Shown: positions 37,485-48,644 of the stretch, in pieces | How the letters are laid out: every line of letters begins with the position of its first letter | Numbering within the stretch: the first letter of the stretch is position 1 | From: Bryoerythrophyllum caledonicum | Lineage: Eukaryota > Streptophyta > Bryopsida > Pottiales > Pottiaceae | Length of the DNA: 64,000 nucleotides | Direction: 5' to 3' | NCBI GenBank assembly: GCA_963971425.1 | Contig: OZ020517.1 | Coordinates: 5,768,501-5,832,500, forward strand | Notes under the pieces: generated by a model | Database searches by the model: none | The model's input: the letters and a program-made list of their open reading frames with translations, nothing else | Told to the model about the DNA's origin: nothing | Translations under genes and position numbers: made by a program

Positions 37485-39640
37485 GCGGTTTTGTCTAGCT
37501 CTCCTAGTGTTGGTGGTGGGAAAGATTGAGTATAGAGGGGAAGAGGTTGAAGAGAGGGTAGTGGTGGTTGAATAATGGTTAGGGTAGTTTGTGGAGAGGG
37601 GGGGGTATGTCTTGTGAGGAGTAGGGAAAGGTAGTTGAGGGAAAGGAAGGAAGCAAGTGGGGAGGAAGGTCGTTGCTAAAGAGAAAAGGGGTCACATGGA
37701 GTAGTGGGGGGTCGCAGGGTGAGAGGGGGGTGACAGGGGGCTGTGGAGGTAGGTCGAAAAGGGGGGGAGGGCGATGTAGGGTCGGTATCAGGGTTTGAAC
37801 TCTGCCAGCAGAGGGTCGCAAGGTGGGAGGCGCCGCGGCTTCAACGCTCAACGGGCGCTTGGTGTAGTCGTTGAGGGGACTTGAGTTGACTAACCACCGA
37901 GCTGTGCGCGGGATGGGGGGCGCCACGACTGTTGCGCGCCTTGAGTTCGGGCGCTGATCAATTTGCCTCGAATTGGATTGTAGTCGGGTTGCTCGGCGTT
38001 GTGGAACGGTTGGGTCGGGGAAGGTGGGTTGATTAACCTTGCAGGTGGGGAGTGTAGGTGGGTATAAGTCGCATTGGTTGTTTTCCTTCATCTCGCATGT
38101 GTGTGGGATCACCAGGGTTGAGTCGCAGGGGCTGGGTTGTTGGGTATCTTCTGTGTTTGATCTTTTTCCTGGCCTCAGCTCTGTCTGTGTGCGAGTTGCG
38201 AGGGTTGGGTCGCGAGGGAGTACTCCTTCTCCAGGTCGTGGCTCCGTCTGTGGGCGTGTTGGGAGGGTTAAGTCGCGGGGCAGTGCTCCTACTCGAGGTC
38301 GCGGTTCTGTTTTTGATTGTGTCGAGAGGCTTGGGTCGTGGGGGAGTGCTTCCGCTCTAAGTCGCGTCTCTGTTTGTCTTCGTGTCTCGGGGGTTGGGTC
38401 GCAGGGGGGTGTGTCGAGGCGAGTCGCCTCATGGGTGAGGGGCACCGGAACTAGACAACGAGCAGGTGTGCTCGCGAGTTGCGGGGGATCGTGTTGTCGT
38501 GTCGTGGTAGTTGAATCTTGGGCGGGTCTCCTGGTGGTGTCACTGGGAGGGAGGATGTTCTAAGTCGCTTCTCCTCTGCGTCGCGAGGGATTTTGTTGTT
38601 GTGTCGGGGGGGTCGGATCCTGGGAGGGGCTATTGATTCTATGAATGGGAGGGGGGGTGCATCGGGTCGTGGGGGGGTTTGTGTTCGGCTGTACTGGTTG
38701 TTGTCTACGAAGGTGTTTGTTTCGGGAGGAGGGGGGGATACAATATCGTGAGGGGGGGAGGGGAGAGGGGGGGGGGAGAATGTAGAAGGGGAGGAGGTCT
38801 CTAGAGGTGAGAGATGGGGGGAGCGAACCTGTTGCAGGGGGAGGGAGAAAGCTTGTTGCAATGGGAGAGGGGGAACCTGATGCAGAGGGAGATAGAGTGT
38901 GGAGGTAATGGAGGAGGGTTGGAGGTTTTACAGGTATACTTACCTTATTTTTTGTCCGTATTCTTTTGTCTTTGTTCTGGTGGTGTATTTGTCTTTGCGT
39001 TGTCTTTGCTTGGTTTCTGGTTGCTTGTCGCTGGCCGCCTCCTGATCTCCAATCGCTACTGGTGCTGATCTGTGGAGTTGTGATGGTGGTGCACGTCTGC
39101 TGTGGACGCACGCGGGGTGACTTCTTTGCTCCTCTTGCTTATTGCCTAGTTCTGTAGAGATTTTGCCAGCCCTTCCGCGTGCGGCGTGCAATCACAAACT
39201 TCCTAATGTTGTGCTTAGAGGTTCTAGGGTTAGCAGTAACATGAGTGTGCGTAATGCTGTGATTATTGTGTGTGCGGAGTTTATCGAGAGAGATCCATAT
39301 TGTGTAAAAGAAATGAGATGAGTAAAGTGAAACCTGAAATGATTGGAGGTTGCTGCCATATACCCGCGTTGAGTTGATCTCTTGCTCAGTCTTGTGTGTG
39401 TGATATCTGGATCGGGAAGGAGGAAGGAACTTATGAAAGGTAGCGGCGGTCAAACCTAGGTGGCTGCCATATACCAATCTATCTGGGTTGGTGTTGAAAC
39501 GTGAATGACGCTGTCGCCGTAGGGTAGCTCTGTCATGTGTGTAAGATGTGGATCTGCAATATTGAGTGTAGATAGCGTGGGTTGGGGAGGCGGAACGATT
39601 GCTGGAGGTGTGTAGATCTGCTGCGGCGGTCAAACCTAGG
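37485..39640 (-). other. LINE leader region, C-rich, with short direct repeats
   Basis: Strongly C-rich on the minus strand, giving Pro/Thr-rich open frames (38445-37579, 38861-38451, 39111-38560) that lie in different frames from ORF1 and have no domain. The block GCGGTCAAACCTAGGTGG occurs at about 39443 and 39624, and GCTGCCATATACC at about 39351 and 39463. These direct repeats suggest a repetitive 5' promoter/UTR. Confidence 0.5.
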
Positions 39641-40424
39641 TGGATTCGCTGCTAAGAAGTGTAGTTGGAGGCACAGATCTGAGTGCCAACACTAGTATCC
39701 CCGCCTTCAGCTACTTACCACATCAGATCTGGCACATCTACTCTCACTTTGCAAAAACCCATCTACCACTGATCTGAATATGAGCCCAATCCAACATCTC
39801 CAACTCTTGCGCAGCTCTACAAACGCCCAGACTAGCCTCAGTTCCACTACAAACGAGGGCTCCACAACAACTCCAGCTACTTGTTGTTGTGTCAAGTGCG
39901 TGGTTCCTGAGACTAAGTCCTTCCACTCCCCTCACCACAAATCTCGGAGCTCTACTCAGTCATTTTTCCGCATACAACCAACTAGTGTCATGGTTAGTTA
40001 CTACAAGCTCGGAGGTGACTTAGCTTGGGAGAAGTGTGGAGTAACTAAATGTCAACTTCTTAGTGGTGGAACGAACATACGCTTTATTCATAGTGGCCTC
40101 CAATGGAGACCAAAATTCTTCTTCTCCAACTCCTAGAGAACTTGGGAAATTTTGGGGGACCTTTAGCTTCCATTGGATGTGGGCCAAGAATATCAATTGG
40201 CATTATTCATGGGTGCATTAAAAAGATACAAGATTTGTTTATATTTGATTCTTTTTCATATTTGAATCTTGCTGTCTATCTCATCTTGTCTTTCCTCTTG
40301 TCGAAGGGCTTTCAGGATTATTCTATTGTAACTCATAGGAATTACAGTGGGCATCTCCATGCCAAATAATCAATTGATTTGGAAAAAATAAAATTAAAAA
40401 AATAAATATATATATATATATACA
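39641..40424. other. Spacer between LINE and Helitron array
   Basis: Short open frames only (39780-40136 plus strand, Ser/Thr-rich, no domain). Ends in an AT dinucleotide run at 40405-40421 next to the Helitron terminus. Confidence 0.35.
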
Positions 40425-40843
40425 CTAGCAGTTGGCGCTTGCTTTGCAACGCATTAGTTCAACCATTTTAATGTAGTTTTTATGTCACAAAATATTTAAA
40501 AAAAGGTAACAACAATCTACATAAAATACAAATATGTCTTTGAAACCTATGCATGAATTTCAATAATGTAATATAATAGAATAGAAAAAAAATAAGGTTT
40601 TAGATTTTTTGCATTTTAACATGGAATTTCAAAAATGTTTTGAACGTCAAATTTGTAACAAAGAGTTTCAAATTTGTTTTGGATAAGCACAAATTGCAAC
40701 ACACGAATGCAAATTTGACACACCCAGAAACTCAAGTCCCTTAATTTCAAAACCGCGTAGTAAACCACACAACAATCAACCGCACAGTCAAACATGCAGT
40801 CAACGGCACAAGAACTACGCAAATTATGATTTTAGTAGTATGA
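40425..40843 (-). mobile_element. Helitron H1, non-autonomous, 419 bp
   Basis: On the minus strand it starts TCATACTACTAAAATCATAA and ends with a GCGTTGC-AAA-GCAAGCGC hairpin, six bases and CTAG. The 3' flanking base is T, as expected for Helitron insertion between A and T. Its 5' end abuts the CTAG of H2. No helicase or Rep coding. Confidence 0.85.
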
Positions 40844-40875
40844 CTAGCAGTTGGCGCTTGCTTTGCAACGCAGTA
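40844..40875 (-). mobile_element. Helitron H2, 3' terminal fragment
   Basis: CTAG terminus plus the same hairpin as H1 and H3, cut after AGTA by the 19.1-kb element. The rest of H2 resumes at 59988. Joining the two parts with one AGTA gives GCAACGCAGTAGTCCAACC, matching the uninterrupted H1/H3 GCAACGCATTAGTTCAACC. Confidence 0.85.
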
Positions 40876-40876
40876 A

Positions 40877-40902
40877 ACACGCAATTAAGCAATTATGCAC
40901 TT
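40877..40902 (+). repeat. Left terminal inverted repeat of the 19.1-kb element
   Basis: 26 bp, identical in reverse complement to 59961-59986. It is followed within 20 bp by AAGTGCAC, which is inverted relative to the TGCACTT inside the repeat and could form a hairpin. Confidence 0.9.
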
Positions 40903-41446
40903 GGCCATTTAAAAAGTGCACTTGGGTACAACGGCGGCCATTGCGAACAAAAGTGGCAAAATTGCAAAAAAAAAAAAATTCAAAAAAAAAAGTTTTCCAA
41001 AGGAAAAAAATTGAGCTTCTGCAACAATATTACGTACAATCATGGTTGTTAATATTGGAAGCGATATTTTGGCATTTTCAACTAATTTGTGGTGGCCCCT
41101 CGTTAATACTAGATAAATTTGTATTTAATATAGTTTCACAATATTTCAAAGATAGATTTGAAGGATTGTAGTATACAAACAGGTGTAATCACAAAAAAAC
41201 ATACTTTATGTAAGGGTTGGGAGTTGATTAAAAGATATTCTACGTAGTACATAATGCATACAATGGTGGAAACTAAATATAGATGCTTCTATAATTGGAC
41301 TTAGCACCAATAGTAAACACAACTTTACTCTAAAGGATTAATGACATAACGTCTTACATCACCCTTAGAATATACTACTCTTACACATACACTATAATAT
41401 ATCAATTACCATACACAACTAGTATACTCTCAAAAAGGCACACTAT

Positions 41447-44400
41447 CTACTTCATAGAATTTAGGGCTGCTTGCAAACGATCGTCATCGATAGCTTTGGT
41501 TTGCATTGTAATATATTGTAGTATGTGAGCCTTTGCCGATTGAAGAATGCGAATCCTACTTTCAACCTGCACTCCATATACATTGCGCTTTCTCCACCCG
41601 CTAGCCCCTGACATGGTTCTTTCCGGTGTGTCTATCCATGAAAAATGCATGCATCTTTCTCTACCCAACTATGGTTTTTCCCAGGTGGCTCCCAAATTGA
41701 GTCCATGCAATTTGCATACCGCTGTGCAGAAGACCCATGCCCATCAACAACCCCCGTTTGGATGATGGGCCAATACCAACAAATCTTTATCTTAAGTCTC
41801 TATCGGTTTTTTCCTTCCTTAATCACTTTCCCACATAGAATGGTACACCGCCTTCTATTTCTGCTCGATCAACACTCAAGGCTACAAATTGTCCACAACA
41901 AATATCAGATTGTGGATTAAATGGTGGAAATGGATCGTGATTACCTTCATACCTTGTTCCTTCTTCGGATCGTTCTTCAACATAGTTGCGCTCTGTTCGT
42001 TGTGCCCTGCGCAATGCTTGATTAGAGGGTCTTCCTCTACGAGGACCAAAGTATCCTCGAGCCTCGGCATTTAGAAGCATCGCCACTACCTGCTCTACGA
42101 CATCTATCTCGTGATTTTCTTCACTTGCACCATCTATTACATCCAAAGATGCACTATCTGTAGGTCCGGTGTTGGAGAACTCTGAAGGCCAAAACGGTGA
42201 CGAACGATGCTCATTGCTACAATCTTTGTGTGGAAATTCAGCTAAATAGAGTTTCAATCTTTCAGCCTCTATTTTTGCCTCACAATTCTTGTCCTCATGC
42301 TGCAATCTTTAGATGCACCTTTGTTTATATACAATGAAGTCATCCAACGCCTTTAACTCCCATTCGTCTGTTCCAAATACTTCCGCAAACGATGGTCGCT
42401 CATCCCTACTTGGCAACGGCCTCAAAGTTTTCGTCCCTGCCTCCGGTCCCCATGGATCCTTGCAATAATGCTTGTGTTGTACTCAAACCTCACGAGTCCC
42501 TTCTCGATTGTCCATATTGAATTGTATGTGGTAAGGAAATGTTATGCCCACTAATGAATCATGACCTGTTAGTAAGTGAGGAGTTATGAAAAACTTCCAA
42601 TCCCATACATTCTCTAGCAGCCGGGCGCTAATAAATGCCTCCGTAGGAGATGTTCCTCGTTCTATAAGACTCATCATTTCCTTCAACGAGTCCACGTCCG
42701 ACCTCTTCAACGTATTTGATATACAACTAAAGCGTTGATCAATATCTTCGTTTGTATGGCCCACTATAAGAAAAGATAGTTCCACCTCCTGAAAAAACCC
42801 CAATCCCACCAATGTAGCACATAGAGCAAACATATAAATGTTTTTGTTCTCGCATGTGCAGTTGTCCGCTTGAATTCGCAATGTTGGTGGTAAAAAGCTC
42901 TTCCTCCGCAACACATCTCCTATCACGTACAACAATGTACTCTCGACTTGGTTGCTATCGTGTTTGTGGTGAGTCCTAAACCACACATCGCAATATAAAC
43001 CAATGTCATGTACAAGAGCACCACACAGATGGGTCTTCACAAACCGATGTTCAATGTTCTTCACAGTCTGCCGCATCCTCGGTACCATGGTCGTATTTTG
43101 GTCCATGCCATCCACTATGATGCACATGTACAACTCAGGGCTAATGTAACACGACCTCTTGAATATCCAATAATGCCTACATTCTTCCATCTGGTTGCGC
43201 ATATTTAACATAAACAAATCATTTATCTTTATCCTTGCATCCGCATTGGTGGTCCCTTCTATGCAACATTTATACTCCCAACACTGATAACACTTTGAGA
43301 ATCTCGAGAATGGAGGTACCTGAACATAGGGATACTTGATGCGCGACATCTTCCGGAACGAACTCATAGAAATGGTTTCTCCATTACAAATTCTCTTGAC
43401 CTCCTCGTTCACGTAATTGAATACATCAAATTTGGCTGTTTTCAAAGGAAGGAGAATGAGAGGCACCACTTCGTTGTCACTCTTACAGCGAATACAACGA
43501 TGAGGTTGAGGACAACCAGCTTCATCGACAAACCATTCAAAGCAAGCCTCTGCCGCAGACATTCTAGTGCTCTCCCTAATCGGATCTGAAAGGGTATTGT
43601 CGTGAATCGATGTCGCTCTTCCATATATCAGACAATCCTTCTTCAATTGCTTAAAGCGCCTCTGTGAATATCTAACCCCAAGAGCGTAGCAAGCATTGCA
43701 AACTTGTTTTCCATCTAACTTTGTTACAAACTTGTCTCGACGAGTTCCTTCCGTCCTTGTGTGAAAAGAAACCAGCATCTATCTCATCCACGTACTTCGT
43801 ACTGAAAACTCATTCGTCCATGCATTATAATGCATCTCCATTAGATACCTTGTTGGAACGTCCCTCAAACAATTACATTTGCATCCTCCTTGTGCCATTG
43901 CAATTTGCACGCTTCTAAGCGATACCTTAGATGGTGCAGCTTCTGTCAATGATGTCTCTCTTGAATCTCTCATTCTCCTATTTTGCATAGAATATGGACG
44001 ACGTGTTGGTCTAACATAAGCAAATCCATCTACATGGGTCAAATCTTGGATATTTGAGGGAGTAGATTGGAAAAACGACGAATTTTCATCTACGGCATTT
44101 GAAGCATGACTACTGCGTCGAGACCTCTCAGTGGATCCTGGTGTGTTGATGAACTCAGGAAAATCAAACTCTGGGGCCATCACTTGTGTAGGTGCTATCT
44201 GTGATCCAATGTCACCATGGACACCTATCATATCAGATTCTACAGCCACTACACGTAGCAAAGACCAATGCGAACGAATGATCAAGCCCACACACATGCC
44301 AAGGTTTTCTCCTACAGTCTCTCTGGTCCAAGCAATGCATCATCAACCCTAGTGATATACACCGCCACCTCGAATGGGAACAACTTCGACCCATTCAATT

Positions 44401-44635
44401 TCATGCCGCTTTTGAATGCATGCTCCCTGGTTGCTAAGCCCACCACATCTCTTCTCTCAGAAAGCAATTCTACCGCCTTTTCTAATTCAGATGACATGAT
44501 CCCAATAGATCTCTGTTGAATTTGCCATGCACGTGTTGCTCGTACTAATCGAGCCGCCACAAAGCTATTGGAATGCATATTATCCCTTTGGATGTGTGGC
44601 CGTATCGAAGGAGTCTCAATCGTGCGGCTCTCCAT
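41447..44635 (-). pseudogene. DUF7869-like, possible transposase gene, decayed
   Basis: The best block (43778-42483) contains GKQVCNACY, a Cys-rich zinc-binding-like region (RCIRCKSD; CYQCWEYKC), VDGMDQN (about 43100), QADNCTCENKN (about 42855) and FLIVGHTNEDIDQRFS (about 42750). The DN..ENKN and GHTxEDIDQ pair is the hallmark of DUF7869 proteins; its spaced Asp residues suggest an RNase-H-like fold, but a transposase role is inference. Upstream 44297-43779 has CKCNCL and is in the same frame, separated by a single TAG (43779-43781). The N-terminal 44635-44312 block (helical, ELEKAVELL) is in another frame. Downstream 42305-41823 (CGQFVALSVDRAE) and 41816-41447 (CWYWPII; IWEPPGKNHSW; ASGWRKRNVYGV) complete the C-terminus with stops and frameshifts. 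Introns cannot be excluded. Confidence 0.7.
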
Positions 44636-44853
44636 TATTAGTATTGAAAAAATAGGAACATTATGGCTGCACATTAGTCAAAATACATGTACTAATTGTT
44701 AACCTTCAAAGCACCATTCATCTGATAAAAGATATGTTTCCAAACACATATTTACTGTTCAAAATATGATGATGATATTGGACCTTTTGATAAAACAACT
44801 TTGAAATGATAAAATTAAGAATTTGTAGAGCATGAACTTCTTGCACGGAGTCT

Positions 44854-45804
44854 TTAACCCTGAAGGTACAATGACAATCTTACACCGAAAACACTTCAAA
44901 ATTGTTGGATGCCAGTGCAATGATCAAAAAATGAAACGAAAACTTTTATTTCTAGTTTTGACCGTAGGATCTGAATAAAGACTTATTAAGTAAAATATGA
45001 ACAAAATTTCATAAAGTTTGACTGCACGGATTAAAAGATTATAGTGTTTGAAGTCAAGCATATGGTTCATTTATTTCCTTGCGTGGAGTGGATCTGCAGA
45101 CTTTGACTTCACTTGGTGTCTAATTTTTGCACTACATAAGGTCTAAATCCACAACCATCTTGTTAAGCATGATGTTAGTTCCTTGTACACCATTTTTAGA
45201 GGTAGAGAACGGGTGTAGCATATTCAAAACAATTGTGCATGGAGTGGAAGTTCGGAATTTGTTAATTCACACTGTGGTTTTTTCTGAACTCAATATGTTT
45301 TAGATTGGTAGTCCAAATGGTAAATAAAAAGGTTTACACCACATATAGTTGTGGAAAAAATAAAAAGTGAAAAATAAAAAGATATCTAGGTTTTATTTGG
45401 AAAACAAGAAGTTTTTTGGGAACCTTGTCCAACAATGAGTGACAATGTGTGAAAATGTTTGACTTAGGTTGATATGTTATTTTTCACTAAAGACAAGAAC
45501 TTATTTTGACAACATCAAGGAAAATAATATTACTTGCAAGTACTGAAAATCTCACATTCAACAGAGTGTCCTAGCAAGAGATTTTGGACATGCCCGACTT
45601 GCCCGCTCTCCCCATTTGAAATTCAAAATCCTATTTTTTTTTTATCAAATGTCTAATTTAGGTAAAAATTGTATTCCCACTAAAGTTTTGGTAATGCCTT
45701 TCTATAGTAAAATTTTCAAAGATGAATGTTAGAAATTGACACCATAAGAATCTGATTGAACTTTCAAGAAGCCCATTTTTGACACTTGATCCTTTAGGGA
45801 TTAA
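44854..45804 (+). mobile_element. DR1 element, TTAA-flanked, 943 bp
   Basis: TTAA (44854-44857) then CCCTGAAGGTACAATGACA; ends TGACACTTGATCCTTTAGGGA then TTAA (45801-45804). The body matches 15164-16140 in reverse complement and the 47900-48600 copy in direct orientation. Non-coding. Because it lies inside the 19.1-kb element it probably inserted after that element did. Confidence 0.65.
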
Positions 45805-47168
45805 ATATGCTACATCCCTTTTGCATCTCTAAACATTGGTATAAAATAGAACTAATATAATTTCTAACATGATGATAATAAATCTAGATCATGTGTAACG
45901 CAATCTTTTGAATCCAAGTGAAGTGAAACGAAGGGAATCCACTGAACCTAGGGAAGAAAATGAACCATGTTCTCTACTTGCTATTACTGACACCATTGAA
46001 ACTTGTTACAATCGCTAATAAAAGAAAGGATTTGTACATCCATATAAAGGTTATTCTACAAACAACATAGTACAGAAGTTCAATCAACACATAATATTAA
46101 AGTTGTATAAAAATAAATGTTTATCTCAAGATACGTTGCACGTGTTAGTGGTACACGCACTGTTGCTTGATGGCGTTCAACATTAAATCACCATTCCGTC
46201 GTTTTTGAACATGTTTTTCAACTCTTCCCACTTTACCTGCAACACATGCATAAAATTTATATGGTAAACTGTGTGATAAAAACTCCTAAGTATCTTCATA
46301 TTACATATAGCTTGAAATTTTAATATTATATGTAAAAAGTGGGAACATAAGGAGAAACAAAGCAAAAGGTCCAAAGTTCAAAAGTCAAATTTTCACTAGT
46401 AAACTTGAGGCACAAGGTTACAACATGGATATAAGGTTTCTATGCAAATGTGGAGGTCATTTCTTTTCCCAATTTCTAAGGTGAGCTCTCTTGCAATCAA
46501 AGCCTCAAGGCGATGTGATTTTTACTTCATTCACTAATTACTGTAAACTTTGTGTACTGTGTAGATTGGAGGAAATTTGCACATCGAGGAGATTCTTGCA
46601 ACTTTGGAAGGCTTTTGAATCTGTTTCAATTCTCAAAATGAGGGAACTCCAGGGTTAGGTTCATGATCTTTGAAGTTCAGTTAGAGTTATGAGTGTTACG
46701 TGAGTACAAATATTTTGATACACAAATGAGGACACCAACTTGAGTACGTCCAAAATTGCAAATTCAACAAAGTTGAGTGAATACACATGTAGCAGTCAAC
46801 AACTCGTGAGTTCAGCCTTCGTTCAAATGAAGTTATTACACCAAAACCACACTAAATTGATGTCAAGAGAGTAGCTAGCAGTATGGCACTAAATCCTTAG
46901 AATGGCACATGAACGCACTACCTTAAACCCTAGCTGCCACACCCAGGCACCCAAACCCTAGCCGCCACACCCAAATCCTAGCTGCCGCAATCAAACCCTA
47001 GCCGCCGTTTCCATGGAGTTCGCACGTCACCTCATGGAGTAACTGTAGACTTGAGGTGTGCGCGCGCACACCCCCAACTGCTGATGCTCCTCCATCAATT
47101 CGAAAACAACCTGGCCTTTGTGAGTTTCCGTCGCGTGAAATCTCTTGACGACGGTGAGAAAGAGCTTC
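45805..47168. other. Repeat-rich centre of the 19.1-kb element, left of gap
   Basis: 45805-46010 repeats the middle of DR1 (GCTACATCCCTTTTGCATCTCTAAACATTGG block). 46920-47010 holds four or five copies of AACCCTAGCCGCCACACCC-like units. 47056-47075 is an alternating GTGTGCGCGCGCACACCCCC palindrome. No gene recognised. Confidence 0.4.
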
Positions 47169-47368
47169 NNNNNNNNNNNNNNNNNNNNNNNNNNNNNNNN
47201 NNNNNNNNNNNNNNNNNNNNNNNNNNNNNNNNNNNNNNNNNNNNNNNNNNNNNNNNNNNNNNNNNNNNNNNNNNNNNNNNNNNNNNNNNNNNNNNNNNNN
47301 NNNNNNNNNNNNNNNNNNNNNNNNNNNNNNNNNNNNNNNNNNNNNNNNNNNNNNNNNNNNNNNNNNNN
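47169..47368. other. Assembly gap of 200 N
   Basis: Exactly 200 N, so its size is probably a placeholder. It is flanked by the GC-rich palindromic and C-rich sequence of the element centre, which may have defeated assembly. Any frame crossing it is meaningless. Confidence 0.99.
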
Positions 47369-47880
47369 CTCCATAAACTTGTGGCTACTTTTTTTTTCTC
47401 TCCATTCCTCACACCTATTCTCACACCCCAACTATTCTCCTTCTCTCTCCCAAACCCTAGCCGCCCACAACTTCTCTCCCTCACACCTCCCCTCCATTCC
47501 TCTCCCTCACAACTCTTCTCTCCTCACCCTACGCCCTCACAAGTTCCTCTCTCACAAACCCACAAACCTCTCCCTCCTCCAAACCCTCTCTCTCACACTT
47601 GCAACCTCCTCACTACTATGGCAGGGGTGTGCACGCGCACACCCCTCCTTGGACTACCCAAGGATTGATATCCTCAATTCATACCCTCTAAACGAAAACC
47701 CTAATTTTCAAACCCTAATTGATACCCTTGTCAAATACCTATGTTGATAACCGGATGTTGGTATCCATGAAATCATACCCTGGTTGTGATACCCTCGCTA
47801 TTGATACCCAAAGTACCATAGTCCATAAATGGTGTAGAGAATATCTCAAACATAACTCGTCAAAAATGCTTGTTTTAGTG
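47369..47880. other. C-rich sequence right of gap
   Basis: CTCTCCCTCACA-type low-complexity sequence to about 47600, then GGGGTGTGCACGCGCACACCCC (an imperfect palindrome near 47625, similar to the one at 47056) and AT-rich GATACCC repeats. The two palindromes either side of the gap could be the inverted ends of a small insertion. Confidence 0.4.
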
Positions 47881-47899
47881 CAATTAGCTTGGATGAAAA

Positions 47900-48600
47900 A
47901 ATAAAGTTTTTTTTTGTAGTTTTAACCGTAGGATCTCAATAAAAACTTATTACGTAATATACTCACAAAATTTCATAAAGTTTTACTGCACGGATTGAAA
48001 AATTATAATGTTTGAAGTTGAGAAAAGGCTCATTTTCATCCCTGCGTTTTATGGATCAACAGACTTTGACTTCAATTGGTGTCCAATTTTTGCATTTTAA
48101 AGGGTCTCAATAAATTACCATAATGTTAAACATGATGTTAGTTTGCTATATACCAATTTTTAGAGGTAGACAACGAGTGTAGCATATTCAAAAAAATTAT
48201 GCAATGAGTGGAGGTTCAAAAATTCTCAATTCACGTTATATTTTCTGGGGAACTCGATATTGTTTTAAATGAGAATCCAAATGGTCAAAAAGAAGGTTTA
48301 CATCACATAATGCCATAGGAAAAATCAAAAGTGAATCATACAAAGATCTCAAAGTTTTATGTGGAAAGGTAGTGGTTTTTTTGGTACCTTGGCCGAAAAT
48401 GTGTGACAATGTGTGAAAATAATTGACTTGGATCAATATGCTATTTCACCAAAGAACTAAGAACATGCTTAACACAATGGTATTGGATTTAGATCTTCCG
48501 TAGTCCAAAAGTTTTTAGAGGTAGAGAAGGGGTGTAGCATGTTCAAAAAAAATAGTGCAATGAGTGGTGGTTCAAAAATTCTTAGTCCATACTAATAGTG
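47900..48600 (+). repeat. DR1 partial copy upstream of the ParB-like gene
   Basis: Colinear with 44930-45500: CCGTAGGATCT, AAATTTCATAAAGTTT, CTGCACGGATT, CAGACTTTGACTTCA, TTTTTAGAGGTAGA. The CCC/GGG ends are missing, and the copy stops about 45 bp before the first ATG of the ParB-like gene, so it now forms that gene's upstream region. Confidence 0.6.
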
Positions 48601-48644
48601 ACTATCGTTTTGTAATGATATACAGGTTTTTTGAGTGTGGTGTT

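Larger units (their letters stand above)
26774..39640 (-). mobile_element. Decayed LINE (non-LTR retrotransposon) with ORF1 and multidomain ORF2
   Basis: Minus-strand element of about 13 kb with a C-rich leader, an ORF1 (37484-35352) and an ORF2 (34338-26774). The ORF2 order is 2A-like peptide, APE endonuclease, reverse transcriptase, methyltransferase-like segment, RNase H, then zinc knuckle plus PD-(D/E)xK-like tail. Nonsense codons, frameshifts and one MITE insertion make it inactive. The presence of both APE-type and restriction-like endonuclease domains recalls the Dualen/RandI clade of green algae; the assignment is an inference. The 5' limit is approximate. No poly-A tail or target duplication was found at the 3' end near 26774. 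Confidence 0.85.

Noticed and set aside
38039-38751. Gly/Val/Arg-rich plus-strand ORFs
   Set aside because: Shadows of the C-rich minus-strand LINE leader; no domain.
41447-44635. KDZ/Zisupton transposase assignment
   Set aside because: Cys-rich motifs are present, but the D/E spacing and the GHTxEDIDQ signature fit DUF7869 better, and the 4-bp duplication differs from the longer ones of Zisupton.
47027-47747. ORFs of 129-205 codons across the gap
   Set aside because: They exist only because 200 N translate as unknown residues.
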